Positions 29,958 through 41,336 of a DNA stretch of 64,000 nucleotides are shown one piece after another (position 1 is the stretch's first letter; the number at the start of each line of letters is the position of its first letter). A program made the translations under genes and the position numbers. Under the pieces are notes generated by a model, which worked only from the letters and a program-made list of their open reading frames with translations, made no database searches and was not told the DNA's origin. Source of the DNA: Pseudomonas putida W15Oct28 (GTDB taxonomy: Bacteria > Pseudomonadota > Gammaproteobacteria > Pseudomonadales > Pseudomonadaceae); contig NZ_JENB01000004.1 in assembly GCF_000708715.2 (NCBI RefSeq), positions 1 to 64,000 on the forward strand, given 5' to 3'.

Positions 29958-32891
29958 ATGGACCTCTCTACCCAACAGCAGAAAACCCTCCAACAGCTGC
30001 AGCAACTGGCCATGCCACTGGTCACCGCCTGCCCGGACATGCGCCAGATAGCGCGGGATACCGCCCTTGCCATCCTGGCCAAGCATCAGCATCCGGCGCT
30101 GGACCCTGACCAGGTCTATCTCAACCGTTTTGCCACGGCCGTCAGCAGCCCGCGAACATTCAGCGGCTGGCAGCACTTCGACCCACCGGTCCAATCGCTG
30201 ACCCTGCCGCAACTGGTCATGCACCGCTTCGATGTTCACGACCAGGACAATGCCGACCTGCTCAGTTACCTCACCGGCTTCTACAAAGATGGCGCGGGCA
30301 AGGACGTGTACGATGAGCACAACGAAATACCCATCGCCCCACAGTCGATCCTGCAGGACTTCTGGCAAATCGACTTCAGCAGCACATTCCACCAACGCCT
30401 GCATGACTTCTGGCAGCAACACGCCGATGGCTACCGCACCCTGGCCAAGGTCAATTTCCTCGCCAAGGTTCTGGAGGTGCGCTCGGACTCCCCCCGCAGC
30501 GAGCTGGCCAGGCGTGCTCACCGGGTCGCCGCCGCCCTTGCAGGTACCAGCACCTGGCCGCCGAGCCTGGAGCAATTGCAACAGCACGCCAGTCCCGCCG
30601 CTGGCTACCGCGTCTGTACCTTCGATATTGGCGGCCACCTGGCCACTGACATCCTGCGGGTCGAGATGGACGATGGCTATCAACTGCTCTACACCCCTGG
30701 CGAGAGCGAGGCGCTGCACCTGTTCGCCAACCGCAGCGAGCTGTATCAATGGGTGCTGATGAACACCAACCAGGCCGATAACCGGGCACGCTTCATGGGC
30801 CACTTCGCACTTGAGAGCCATGCCGAAAAGGCCAGCAGCGTCGGCCTGAACCACATGATCGACCTGCTGTTCTTCAACTGGGGAGGCGATGACCATCACT
30901 GCCTCAACCAGCTGGACCACACCCTGACCGGCGATGCGTTCAGCCACCTGCGCGACGCCGCCCGCCAGCGCATGAACGACGATGCCCACTTCGCCCTGCG
31001 CTCCAATGCCGACTTGCGCAAACAATTGTGGATCGGCTACCTGACAGCCTTCGGCGAGATTGCCGGAGCCATGGCCGCAGTCGACTGGCCGATCGCCCTG
31101 GCGGCGGTCGGGGCGGGGCTGGCTGAGACCGGGCTGAATATCGACCAGGCGATCACTGGCCACACCACCGCCGAACGCCAGCAGGGGGTGACCGGCGCCG
31201 TGCTGGCCGCCATCAATACCCTGTTCAATGCGACACTGCTCACCGGCGTAGCAGGCAAGCCGCTGGATGAGTTCGCCGAGCTTGACGAGGCCGAGGGCGC
31301 AGAAACAGGCCATGAACCGGAACCTGAAGATGATCTGCTGCCTGCCACCCCCGGCGAAATCGAAGCCTGGGTCCCGGAGCCGCACAGGCCACTTGGCCAA
31401 CTTGCCCTGCTGGCGCCTTTCGAGACCAATGCCGTGCTGGCCAGCAAGCCTGGCAGCGGCACCCTCGAAGGGATTTACACCCAGGAAGGCAACTTCTATG
31501 CGTTGATCGACGAGCAGCCCTATCAGGTGCGCTTTGTTGCAGAAATGAATACCTGGGTCGTGGTAGACCCCGAGCACCCATTCTCTTTCTACCGTAACGT
31601 CCCCATCCGCCTGGGCGCGGATGGACAGTGGCAGCCTTTCGAACGCCCAGGGTTACGCGGCGGCATGTTGCCACGCAAGTTGCTGGCTCGCTGGGGCAGG
31701 GTTTCCGGGGCTGCAGTGGCTGAACTGCCCGACAGCCCCTACAACATTCCTCAAGCCATGCGCAGCGGTTTGAAAGCCGCCGCTCAAGGGGGCAATGACC
31801 GGGTACTCAGCGGCATCTTTGCCGACTTGGACCCGGTAGCCAATGAGCGCTATGCCGAATTCAGAAGGCGTCGCAATGCCCTGGCCACCGACGCCAGCCA
31901 GTTCCTCGAAACGGTACAGTTGCCACCTCGCCCCGAACTGCCCGAACTGCCCCGCGAGTCGGGCCCGAAGCAGATCATCCGCAGCCTGTATGAGCGCAGC
32001 CACGGCCTTGTTGTCGGTGAAGGCCATTCGCAGCTGGGCAGCAAGCGCTTTCTGATCGACAACATGGCGCTGCTGAAAAAGCAGAAAGTCAGCGTCTTGT
32101 ACATGGAGCATTTTCTGACGGACTTCCAGCAGGCGGACCTGGACGTATTCAATCGCACAGGGCAAATGCCAAAAGACCTGCAGACCTATGTGGAGACCCT
32201 GGACGAGGGGCACTGGACCGACCGCTCAGGCCGCTACACCTTCAAGCAAGTACTGATCGCCGCTCAGAAACAGGGCATCCGCATCCAGCCCATCGATTGC
32301 ATGGCCAGCTACCGTCAGGCGTGGGAAGGCACGCCATTGCCGCAGATTCGGCAAAAGATGATGAACTACTTCGCGCACCTGACCATCGACGCCGACCAGG
32401 CCACCCGCGGCCCCGGCAAGTGGATAGCCCTGGTGGGCAGTACGCACTCGAACACCTATGAAGGCGTACCCGGGCTGAGCGAACTGCAAGGCGCTGTCGG
32501 CCTGCGCTTTGAAGACATCGAGTTCGGCAAAGTGGGCGGTATAGAGGTCGACCCGGGACGCACGGTTGTCAGCGACGATTTTAGCCTGCAGCGCGTTCAG
32601 GGCGACTTGCGCATGCAGGTTGCAGTGGCGCAGCACGCCAAGGGCAGCGGCAACCTGGAAGCGGCGCTGGTGAACAAGGGCATGTTTGCTTTCAGCGACC
32701 TCGATGGCCAGCTGACCCTGGTCCATCGCAGCCACGACGGGCAACTGAAATACACCCCGGTGCGCCAGGACGGGCGATACGTCCATATCGAAAAACCTGA
32801 CTGGCCATGGATCAGCGGACGCCGCCTGGATGGCCTGGCACAGTTACGCGACGCACTCGCCCGCCGAGGCTTGCGTTACGTGCGCCCTTGA
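29958..32891 (+). CDS. Putative large toxin: dermonecrotic-toxin-like N-terminus, EreA/ChaN-like (PMT C2-like) C-terminus
   Basis: This 977-residue protein stands alone. The N-terminal third resembles the dermonecrotic toxin domain (DUF6543) common in Pseudomonas; for example DFWQIDFSSTFHQRLHDFW and the AKVNFLAKV stretch. Two hydrophobic segments follow (AAVDWPIALAAVGAGLAETG and VTGAVLAAINTLFNATLLTG). The C-terminal part carries GEGHSQLGS (GEGH at 687-690), LYMEHFL and GSTHSNTYEG (His830), the pattern of the EreA/ChaN fold also seen in the C2 domain of Pasteurella multocida toxin. No signal peptide or C3-type deamidase was found. The ATG at 29958 has GAGGA upstream. Toxin function is inferred. 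Confidence 0.6.
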   Translation: MDLSTQQQKTLQQLQQLAMPLVTACPDMRQIARDTALAILAKHQHPALDPDQVYLNRFATAVSSPRTFSGWQHFDPPVQSLTLPQLVMHRFDVHDQDNADLLSYLTGFYKDGAGKDVYDEHNEIPIAPQSILQDFWQIDFSSTFHQRLHDFWQQHADGYRTLAKVNFLAKVLEVRSDSPRSELARRAHRVAAALAGTSTWPPSLEQLQQHASPAAGYRVCTFDIGGHLATDILRVEMDDGYQLLYTPGESEALHLFANRSELYQWVLMNTNQADNRARFMGHFALESHAEKASSVGLNHMIDLLFFNWGGDDHHCLNQLDHTLTGDAFSHLRDAARQRMNDDAHFALRSNADLRKQLWIGYLTAFGEIAGAMAAVDWPIALAAVGAGLAETGLNIDQAITGHTTAERQQGVTGAVLAAINTLFNATLLTGVAGKPLDEFAELDEAEGAETGHEPEPEDDLLPATPGEIEAWVPEPHRPLGQLALLAPFETNAVLASKPGSGTLEGIYTQEGNFYALIDEQPYQVRFVAEMNTWVVVDPEHPFSFYRNVPIRLGADGQWQPFERPGLRGGMLPRKLLARWGRVSGAAVAELPDSPYNIPQAMRSGLKAAAQGGNDRVLSGIFADLDPVANERYAEFRRRRNALATDASQFLETVQLPPRPELPELPRESGPKQIIRSLYERSHGLVVGEGHSQLGSKRFLIDNMALLKKQKVSVLYMEHFLTDFQQADLDVFNRTGQMPKDLQTYVETLDEGHWTDRSGRYTFKQVLIAAQKQGIRIQPIDCMASYRQAWEGTPLPQIRQKMMNYFAHLTIDADQATRGPGKWIALVGSTHSNTYEGVPGLSELQGAVGLRFEDIEFGKVGGIEVDPGRTVVSDDFSLQRVQGDLRMQVAVAQHAKGSGNLEAALVNKGMFAFSDLDGQLTLVHRSHDGQLKYTPVRQDGRYVHIEKPDWPWISGRRLDGLAQLRDALARRGLRYVRP

Positions 32892-32954
32892 ACAGCGGGC
32901 ATACCCTGTCGCCAGATACGACAAGGGCGCCTTGCGGCGCCCTTGTGGCTCAAC

Positions 32955-34532
32955 TTATTCCCACTCGATAGTGGCCGGCGGCTTGCTCGACACGTCGTAG
33001 GTAACGCGCGAGATGCCTTCGATTTCGTTGATGATACGGCCGCTGACGGTTTCCAGCAGCTCGTACGGCAGGTGTGCCCAACGCGCGGTCATGAAGTCCA
33101 CGGTCTCGACGGCACGCAGGGCAACGACCCAGGCGTAGCGACGGCCGTCGCCAACGACGCCAACCGACTTGACCGGCTGGAACACCACGAACGCCTGGCT
33201 GGTCTTGTGGTACCAGTCGGCCTTGCGCAGCTCTTCGATGAAGATGTGGTCGGCGCGACGCAGGATGTCGGCGTATTCCTTCTTCACTTCACCCAGGATG
33301 CGCACGCCCAGGCCCGGGCCCGGGAACGGGTGGCGGTAGACCATGTCGTACGGCAGGCCCAGTTCCAGGCCGATCTTGCGCACTTCGTCCTTGAACAGTT
33401 CACGCAGCGGCTCGACCAGCTTGAGGTTCATTTCCTCTGGCAGGCCACCCACGTTGTGATGCGACTTGATCACGTGGGCCTTGCCGCTCTTGGCGCCAGC
33501 CGACTCGATCACGTCCGGGTAGATGGTGCCCTGGGCAAGGAACTGGATGTTATCCAGCTTGCTGGCTTCGGCATCGAAGATGTCGATGAAGGTGCGGCCG
33601 ATGATCTTGCGCTTCTTCTCCGGGTCGGCTTCGCCTTCCAGGTTACCCAGGAACTGAGCCTCGGCATCGGCACGGATCACCTTGACGCCCATGTTCTCTT
33701 TGAACATGGCCATCACCTGGTCGCCTTCGTGCAGGCGCAGCAGGCCGTTGTCGACGAAGACGCAGGTCAGCTGGTCGCCGATGGCACGGTGCAGCAGCGC
33801 GGCAACCACGGACGAGTCGACGCCGCCGGACAGACCGAGCAGGACGTTGGCCGAACCGACTTGCGCACGCACCTGGGCAATGGCGTCTTCAACGATGTTG
33901 GAGGCGGTCCACAGGGCTTCACAACCGCAGATGTCCTGCACGAAGCGGGACAGGATGCGACCGCCCTGCTTGGTGTGGGTCACTTCCGGGTGGAACTGCA
34001 CGCCGTAGTAGCCACGAGAATCGTCGAACATGCCGGCGATCGGGCAGCTCGGAGTGCTGGCCAGCACGTGGAAGTCGCCAGGCATCTGGGTGACCTTGTC
34101 ACCGTGGCTCATCCACACGTCCAGGCCCAGTACGCCATCGGCGTCAACGTGGTCTTCGATGCCGTCGAGCAGGCGGCTCTTGCCGACCACATCAACGCGG
34201 GCATAACCGAATTCGCGCAGTTCGGAGCCTTCGACCTTGCCGCCCAGCTGTTCGGCCATGGTCTGCATGCCGTAGCAGATGCCCAACAGCGGTACGTTCA
34301 GGTCGAACACGGCCTGCGGGGCGCGCGGGCTGTTGGCTTCGTGGACCGACTCGGGGCCGCCAGCGAGGATGATGCCGCGCGGGTTGAATTCGCGGATCGC
34401 TTCATCGTCCATGTCGAACGGGTGCAGTTCGCAGTACACGCCGATTTCGCGCACGCGGCGGGCAATCAGCTGGGTGTACTGGGAACCGAAATCGAGGATC
34501 AGGATGCGGTGAGCGTGAATGTCGAGGGCCAT
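32955..34532 (-). CDS. guaA: GMP synthase, glutamine-hydrolysing (GuaA)
   Basis: GuaA aminates XMP to GMP. The 525-residue protein has an N-terminal class I glutaminase with the nucleophile in [17 protein letters not shown] and the partner [11 protein letters not shown]. The ATP pyrophosphatase domain has [15 protein letters not shown], and the dimerisation domain ends with [19 protein letters not shown]. It follows guaB, as in most proteobacteria. Confidence 0.97.
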   Translation of the reverse strand: MALDIHAHRILILDFGSQYTQLIARRVREIGVYCELHPFDMDDEAIREFNPRGIILAGGPESVHEANSPRAPQAVFDLNVPLLGICYGMQTMAEQLGGKVEGSELREFGYARVDVVGKSRLLDGIEDHVDADGVLGLDVWMSHGDKVTQMPGDFHVLASTPSCPIAGMFDDSRGYYGVQFHPEVTHTKQGGRILSRFVQDICGCEALWTASNIVEDAIAQVRAQVGSANVLLGLSGGVDSSVVAALLHRAIGDQLTCVFVDNGLLRLHEGDQVMAMFKENMGVKVIRADAEAQFLGNLEGEADPEKKRKIIGRTFIDIFDAEASKLDNIQFLAQGTIYPDVIESAGAKSGKAHVIKSHHNVGGLPEEMNLKLVEPLRELFKDEVRKIGLELGLPYDMVYRHPFPGPGLGVRILGEVKKEYADILRRADHIFIEELRKADWYHKTSQAFVVFQPVKSVGVVGDGRRYAWVVALRAVETVDFMTARWAHLPYELLETVSGRIINEIEGISRVTYDVSSKPPATIEWE

Positions 34533-34565
34533 GACTCAATCTCGTCAGTGGAAATCGGAAACGAC

Positions 34566-34589
34566 GCGGGGCTGTCGTGACAGCCCCGC
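34566..34589. repeat. Perfect hairpin between guaB and guaA
   Basis: GCGGGGCTGTC and GACAGCCCCGC form an 11-base-pair perfect stem with a two-base loop in the 78-base gap between guaB and guaA. No T-run follows on the transcribed strand, so it is not a normal terminator. It may adjust guaA expression or mRNA stability. Confidence 0.6.
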
Positions 34590-34610
34590 ATCCTTATATA
34601 GCTGGAAGCC

Positions 34611-36724
<2,114 letters not shown>

Positions 36725-36771
36725 GAACGGGACAAGCCTGAAAAACGCCGGTAATGACGCAATTCTACCGC

Positions 36772-37527
36772 TCAGGCGCTCAGGTAGCGACCAATCAACG
36801 CCAGCCCACTGGCCAGCACCAGCCAGGTGACCAGGCGCACAAAGGCTTCACGGGAGAGCCGGTTGGTCAGCCGGCGCCCCACCCAGAGGCCTGCGACCAT
36901 GACTGGCAGCAAGCAGGCAGCGAGCAGCAGCAGGCTTTGGTCGGCATAGACACCGGCTATCAGGAACAGCGTCAGGCGCACGACCGTGCTGCAACTGATC
37001 AGCGCGCTCTGGGTGGCACGAACCTGTTCCTTTACCTCCAGCCGTGCGCTCAGGTAAAGGGCATACAGAAACCCGCCGCTGCCGAACAAAGCCCCGAACA
37101 ACCCGCCTGCCGTACCCATCGGCACCGCCCAAAAGCCGGACAGGCTCGCCGGCCGCACTTTCACTGCCAGCCCGTACAACGCATAGGCGGTCACGAATAC
37201 CCCCATCATCAGCAGCAAAAGGTCGGACTTCAGTTGCAGAAGGAACACCACGCCCAACGTGCACCCAAGGGCCATGAACGGCAACAGCCGTAACAACTCG
37301 CTGCGCACCACATCCCGGCGCGACGGCAGCAGGTTGCCGAACGCGGCAACGAAGTCCAGCAGCACCAGCAGCGGGATAATGCGTGATAACGGCATGAAAT
37401 GGATCAGTACCGGCCCGGCCACCAGCGCGGTACCAAAACCGGCAATGCCGAAAACGATGTAGGCAACACCGACACCCAGCAGGATGGGCAGCCAGTCGAG
37501 GCCGGAAAACGACAGTTGGGCGAGCAT
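36772..37527 (-). CDS. TauE/SafE-type sulfite or anion exporter family protein
   Basis: The 251-residue membrane protein has the eight-helix, two-repeat organisation of the TauE/SafE (DUF81) family. The repeat motifs are FGIAGFGTALVAGPVLIHFMP and GTAGGLFGALFGSGGFLYAL. These proteins are thought to export sulfite, sulfoacetate or other organic anions. A LysR-type gene is divergently transcribed 97 bases away, suggesting regulation of this exporter by that protein. Confidence 0.85.
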   Translation of the reverse strand: MLAQLSFSGLDWLPILLGVGVAYIVFGIAGFGTALVAGPVLIHFMPLSRIIPLLVLLDFVAAFGNLLPSRRDVVRSELLRLLPFMALGCTLGVVFLLQLKSDLLLLMMGVFVTAYALYGLAVKVRPASLSGFWAVPMGTAGGLFGALFGSGGFLYALYLSARLEVKEQVRATQSALISCSTVVRLTLFLIAGVYADQSLLLLAACLLPVMVAGLWVGRRLTNRLSREAFVRLVTWLVLASGLALIGRYLSA

Positions 37528-37624
37528 GGCAGCAGTTCCTGGGAAGACAGGCCAAGGTTAGCCAGCGATGAGCCATGCCGACTAATATGCCTTTATCGCC
37601 ACAGCTATCTCGAAAAGGCATGAC

Positions 37625-38503
37625 ATGACGTCGATCCGCCAATTGCGTTACTTCGTGGAAATCGCCGAATGCGGCAGTTTCAGCGCTGCCGCCGAACGGC
37701 TGTACATCGCCCAGTCGGCGCTGAGCCGGCAGATCAAGGAGCTGGAGCAGCAACTGGGCACGCCGCTGTTCGAGCGCACTGCGCGCCTGCCACGCCTGAC
37801 ACTGGCCGGCCAGGCCTTTCTTGAACGGTCGCGGCGCTTGCTGGCCGATCTGGCACAGGCCGAGCGCGTAACCCGCGACATTGGCCAGGGGCTGCAAGGC
37901 AGCCTGCGCCTGAACCATTCCAGTACCGTGCCGCTGACCGGCACGCTGCTGGCTCGCTTGGGCAACTACCTGAAAGACAACCCGGGGGTTTCGCTGGAGA
38001 TCGCGCAGCAGTCTTCGGAGGCACAGCTGGAAGACATTGCTGCCGGGCGACTGGATATCGGCCTGCTGCGCTTGCCTGTGCTGCGCCAGCACGAAGGTGT
38101 GGTGCTGCAGGAACTGTTCAGCGAACCCTTGTTGCTGGCGGTCGCTGCCGGGCACCCTTTGGCCAGCACGCCGCGGGTGAAATTGGAGCAGTTGCGGGAA
38201 GAACGCTTCATTTCCATTCCACACCGGGACCGCGGCGGGTTGAGCTATTTGTCGGCCTCGTTGTGCATGGAGGCCGGGTTCTTCCCGCAGGCGGCGCAGG
38301 TGCTGTCACGCAAGACTACGCAATTGCAGTTGATTCAGGCGGGGTTCGGGGTGGCGTTGTTGCCTGAATGCATGCGGGAGATTGCGCCGGCTTCGGTCAG
38401 CTTCGTGGCGCTGGAAGGTGATTGCCAGAGCACAGTGGCGCTGGCCTGTCGCCGTGATGCGGGGCAGATGGCACGGCAGTTTGTGGCGGCCATGCAGGAC
38501 TGA
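37625..38503 (+). CDS. LysR family transcriptional regulator
   Basis: The 292-residue protein has the LysR winged helix at the N-terminus (MTSIRQLRYFVEIAECGSFS, then AAERLYIAQSALSRQIKELEQQLG), followed by a two-lobed effector domain. The recognition helix SALSRQIKELE is typical. The likely target is the divergent TauE/SafE gene; the inducer is unknown. ATG 37625 lies two bases after an out-of-frame ATG. Confidence 0.9.
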   Translation: MTSIRQLRYFVEIAECGSFSAAAERLYIAQSALSRQIKELEQQLGTPLFERTARLPRLTLAGQAFLERSRRLLADLAQAERVTRDIGQGLQGSLRLNHSSTVPLTGTLLARLGNYLKDNPGVSLEIAQQSSEAQLEDIAAGRLDIGLLRLPVLRQHEGVVLQELFSEPLLLAVAAGHPLASTPRVKLEQLREERFISIPHRDRGGLSYLSASLCMEAGFFPQAAQVLSRKTTQLQLIQAGFGVALLPECMREIAPASVSFVALEGDCQSTVALACRRDAGQMARQFVAAMQD

Positions 38504-38530
38504 GGCTTGTGGAAGCAACCGCATCACCCG

Positions 38531-38621
38531 GTAGGAGCAGCCTTGTGCTGCGAAGAGGCCATTGCAGCCGAAGATGATCATTAGCCCTACCGGCCTCTTC
38601 GCAGCACAAGGCTGCTCCTAC
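38531..38621. repeat. REP-type inverted repeat, TAGGAGCAGCC variant
   Basis: The arms GTAGGAGCAGCCTTGTGCTG and its continuation CGAAGAGGCC form a 30-base perfect inverted repeat around a 31-base loop. The core GTAGGAGCAGC differs from the GTGGGAGCGG core used elsewhere in the window. Confidence 0.85.
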
Positions 38622-38692
38622 AAGGACCGCGACAAGCCCGGTGACAGGGCTGGCACAGACAACCGGGGCCGATGTCCTTTATGATGCCTGCC

Positions 38693-40072
38693 ATGATCAA
38701 AGACCCCTTCGAACGACTCGGCCTGGACCGTGAGGTCCTTACCGTCAGCCAACTCAACGGCCGCGCCCGCGTGCTGCTGGAAGACGTGTTCCGCAGCGTC
38801 TGGGTGGAAGGCGAAATCTCAAACCTCGCCCGTCCGGCGTCCGGCCACATGTACTTCACCCTCAAGGACAGCGGCGCCCAGGTGCGCTGCGCGCTGTTCC
38901 GGCAGAACGCCACGCGGGTGCGTCAGGCCCTGCGCGACGGCCTGGCGGTGCGGGTACGCGGCAAGGTTTCGCTGTTCGAAGGGCGTGGCGACTACCAACT
39001 GATTCTCGACACCGTCGAGCCGGCCGGCGACGGCGCGTTACGCCTGGCCTTCGAGGCACTGAAGGAAAAGCTCAGCGCCGAGGGGCTGTTCAGCGCCGAA
39101 GGCAAAAAACCGCTACCGGCCCACCCTCAACGGATCGGCATCATCAGCTCGCCTACTGGCGCCGTCATCCGCGACATCATCAGCGTGTTCGGCCGCCGTG
39201 CCCCACAGGTGGAACTGAACCTGATCCCCACGGCGGTACAGGGCCGCGAAGCCATCGCGCAGATCGTGCGCGCCATTCGCCTGGCCGACAGCCTTGGTTT
39301 CGATGCGCTGATCCTGGCCCGGGGTGGTGGGTCGCTGGAAGACCTGTGGTGCTTCAACGAAGAAGCCGTGGCGCGGGCCGTAGCCGCCTGCGTTACCCCG
39401 ATAGTCAGCGCCGTGGGCCATGAAACCGACGTATCGATCAGCGACTTCGTCGCCGACGTGCGCGCCCCCACGCCGTCTGCCGCCGCCGAACTGCTGGCCC
39501 CCGACAACAGTGGCCTGCAGCAACGCCTGGACGGCCTGCAACGGCGCCTGCTGCTGCGCATGCAAAACCGCCTGACCCATGACCGCCTGCGCCTGGAGTC
39601 ACTGACCCGGCGCCTGCGCCACCCGGGCGAGCGCCTGCGCCAGCAGGCCCAGCGCCTGGACGACCTGGACATGCGCCTGCGCCGCGCATTCATGCTCAAC
39701 CTCAACCAGCGCCGCGAGCGCCTGGCACGTATGGACACCCGCCTGGCCGCGCAGCACCCGGGGCGCAACCTGAAACTGCTGAGCCAGCGCCTCGAAAGCC
39801 TGGCGGAGCGCCTGCCACGTGCCATGCGCGATGTGTTGAAAGACCGTCGCCAACGCTTCCAGGCCCAGCTGCAAACCCTGCAAGTGGTCAGCCCGCTGGC
39901 CACCCTCGCCCGCGGCTACAGCATCCTGCTGGACGACCAGGGCCAGGCCATTCGCAGCGCCGAACAGACCCGCAACGGCCAGCGCCTCACCGCCCGCCTG
40001 AACGAAGGCGAACTGCAGGTGCGGGTCGAAGACAACCACCTGACCCCGGTCACCCTCTCACTACTGGACTGA
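38693..40072 (+). CDS. xseA: Exodeoxyribonuclease VII large subunit (XseA)
   Basis: XseA is the catalytic subunit of exonuclease VII, which degrades single-stranded DNA. The 459-residue protein starts MIKDPFERLGLDREVLTVSQ and has an OB-fold (WVEGEISNLARPASGHMYFTLKD), the catalytic domain with GIISSPTGAVIRDI and LARGGGSLEDLWCFNEE, VSAVGHETDVSISDFVADVRAPTPSAA, then a long Arg/Leu-rich coiled coil and the C-terminal LARGYSIL. An ATG at 38672 in the same frame would add seven residues; I prefer the shorter start. Confidence 0.95.
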   Translation: MIKDPFERLGLDREVLTVSQLNGRARVLLEDVFRSVWVEGEISNLARPASGHMYFTLKDSGAQVRCALFRQNATRVRQALRDGLAVRVRGKVSLFEGRGDYQLILDTVEPAGDGALRLAFEALKEKLSAEGLFSAEGKKPLPAHPQRIGIISSPTGAVIRDIISVFGRRAPQVELNLIPTAVQGREAIAQIVRAIRLADSLGFDALILARGGGSLEDLWCFNEEAVARAVAACVTPIVSAVGHETDVSISDFVADVRAPTPSAAAELLAPDNSGLQQRLDGLQRRLLLRMQNRLTHDRLRLESLTRRLRHPGERLRQQAQRLDDLDMRLRRAFMLNLNQRRERLARMDTRLAAQHPGRNLKLLSQRLESLAERLPRAMRDVLKDRRQRFQAQLQTLQVVSPLATLARGYSILLDDQGQAIRSAEQTRNGQRLTARLNEGELQVRVEDNHLTPVTLSLLD

Positions 40073-40075
40073 CAC

Positions 40076-40903
40076 ATGCCCCGCCTGCTCGCGCCCTTGC
40101 TTGCCCTTTCCCTGCTGCTGCTGGCCGGCGGCGCCCAGGCCAGCTACATCACCCGCACGCTTAACAAACCGGTACCCGGCGGTGTGGCGGTGGTCGACCT
40201 GGGCCGCTCCGCCAGCGCGCCCAGCGCCCGTTTCGACGGCAAACCGGTGTTGGTGGTGAAGGAGCAGGACAACTGGCTGGCCATCGTCGGCATCCCCCTG
40301 ACCCAAAAGCCCGGCACTGCCGTGCTGAACCAGGACGGCCGCACCCTGCCCTTCAGCGTCGGGAGCAAGAAGTACCCCGAGCAGCGCATCACCCTGAAGA
40401 ACACTCGCCAGGTCAACCCGAACCCGGCCGACCTCAAGCGCATCGACCGCGAGCTGGCCGAGCAGATCAAGGCTTACCGCAGCTTCAGCCCAAGCCTGCC
40501 GAGCAACCTGATCCTCGACAAACCGGTCAACGGCCCGCTGTCGAGCAAGTTCGGCGTGCGCCGCTTTTTCAACGGTGAAGAGCGCAACCCGCATGCCGGG
40601 CTGGACTTCGCGGTGCCAGCGGGCACGCCGATCAAGACCCCGGCCAATGGCAAGGTGATTCTGGTGGGGGATTACTTCTTCAATGGCCGCACGGTGTTCG
40701 TCGACCATGGCCAGGGCTTTATCAGCATGTTCTGCCACATGTCCAAGATCGATGCGCAGGTCGGGCAAACACTGCGCCGTGGCGACGTAGTCGGGCGCGT
40801 GGGCTCGACCGGGCGGGCAACCGGGCCGCACATGCACTGGAACGTCAGCCTGAACGACGCGCGGGTGGATCCGGCGATTTTCATCGGCGCGTTTCAACCC
40901 TGA
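40076..40903 (+). CDS. M23 family metallopeptidase, peptidoglycan hydrolase-like
   Basis: The 275-residue protein has a signal peptide (LLALSLLLLAGGAQA), an N-terminal Ig-like domain of about 120 residues and a LytM/M23 domain with complete zinc motifs: HAGLDFAVPAGTPI (H and D ligands) and HMHWNV, with FVDHGQGFISMFCHM between. Such proteins cut peptidoglycan crosslinks in the periplasm. It follows xseA by three bases. Confidence 0.9.
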   Translation: MPRLLAPLLALSLLLLAGGAQASYITRTLNKPVPGGVAVVDLGRSASAPSARFDGKPVLVVKEQDNWLAIVGIPLTQKPGTAVLNQDGRTLPFSVGSKKYPEQRITLKNTRQVNPNPADLKRIDRELAEQIKAYRSFSPSLPSNLILDKPVNGPLSSKFGVRRFFNGEERNPHAGLDFAVPAGTPIKTPANGKVILVGDYFFNGRTVFVDHGQGFISMFCHMSKIDAQVGQTLRRGDVVGRVGSTGRATGPHMHWNVSLNDARVDPAIFIGAFQP

Positions 40904-40918
40904 TATCGGCGGCGCCTG

Positions 40919-41007
40919 CTTCGCGGGCATGCCCGCTCCCACAGGTTTTGCGCCGCGCCCGCAGGCTGCGCTGTACCTGTGGGAGCAGGCGAGCCCGCGA
41001 AGAGGCC
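40919..41007. repeat. Paired REP element after the M23 peptidase gene
   Basis: Copies of CTTCGCGGGCATGCCCGCTC and the complementary GTGGGAGCAGGCGAGCCCGC are in inverted orientation around a GC-rich loop. It lies just after the peptidase gene and before the leuA leader region. Confidence 0.75.
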
Positions 41008-41182
41008 AGCGCTGTCAGCACCCATACCACTGGGTTGCGCCATCGAAATATACCGCGCAAAAATCAAGAAACAGTCAGCAAATTACAGCCATAAAATCTC
41101 GCCCATTACCGTTTTTTAAGCATTCCTCTCAATTTTTGCTGAACACTTGCCATCCCTCACCTCTCTGGTTAGGGTTGAAGGC

Positions 41183-41260
41183 ATGAAAACCTTCAGCACC
41201 CTCATCCTGCTCCGACAACATCGCAGCCTCTGCCTGGTCAGCGCCCGACTACCAGGCTGA
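41183..41260 (+). CDS. Putative leuA leader peptide
   Basis: A 25-residue open frame starts at ATG 41183 (sequence begins [15 protein letters not shown] and ends SARLPG). It contains six leucine codons, three of them in LILL. The last part of the frame forms a hairpin, GCCTGGT (41232-41238) with ACCAGGC (41251-41257). It ends 76 bases before leuA. A leucine-responsive leader controlling leuA fits, but no downstream U-rich terminator is visible, so the mechanism is open. Confidence 0.55.
   Translation: MKTFSTLILLRQHRSLCLVSARLPG
41232..41257 (+). promoter_or_regulatory. Hairpin in leuA leader
   Basis: A seven-base-pair stem (GCCTGGT/ACCAGGC) with a 12-base loop overlaps the 3' end of the leader reading frame. 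A ribosome stalled at the leucine codons would alter its folding. No partner stem with a U-run was found before leuA. Confidence 0.45.
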
Positions 41261-41336
41261 ATCGCGTCGCCTCGCCTCTTCATCTCGTTATCGCTCGGCA
41301 GGCCCGATCTCGGCCGCACACAAAAGGATTGCTTCC

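Noticed and set aside
29958..32891. Polymorphic contact-dependent or Rhs-type toxin
   Set aside because: No Rhs/YD repeats, filamentous haemagglutinin repeats, T6SS marker or adjacent immunity gene is visible.
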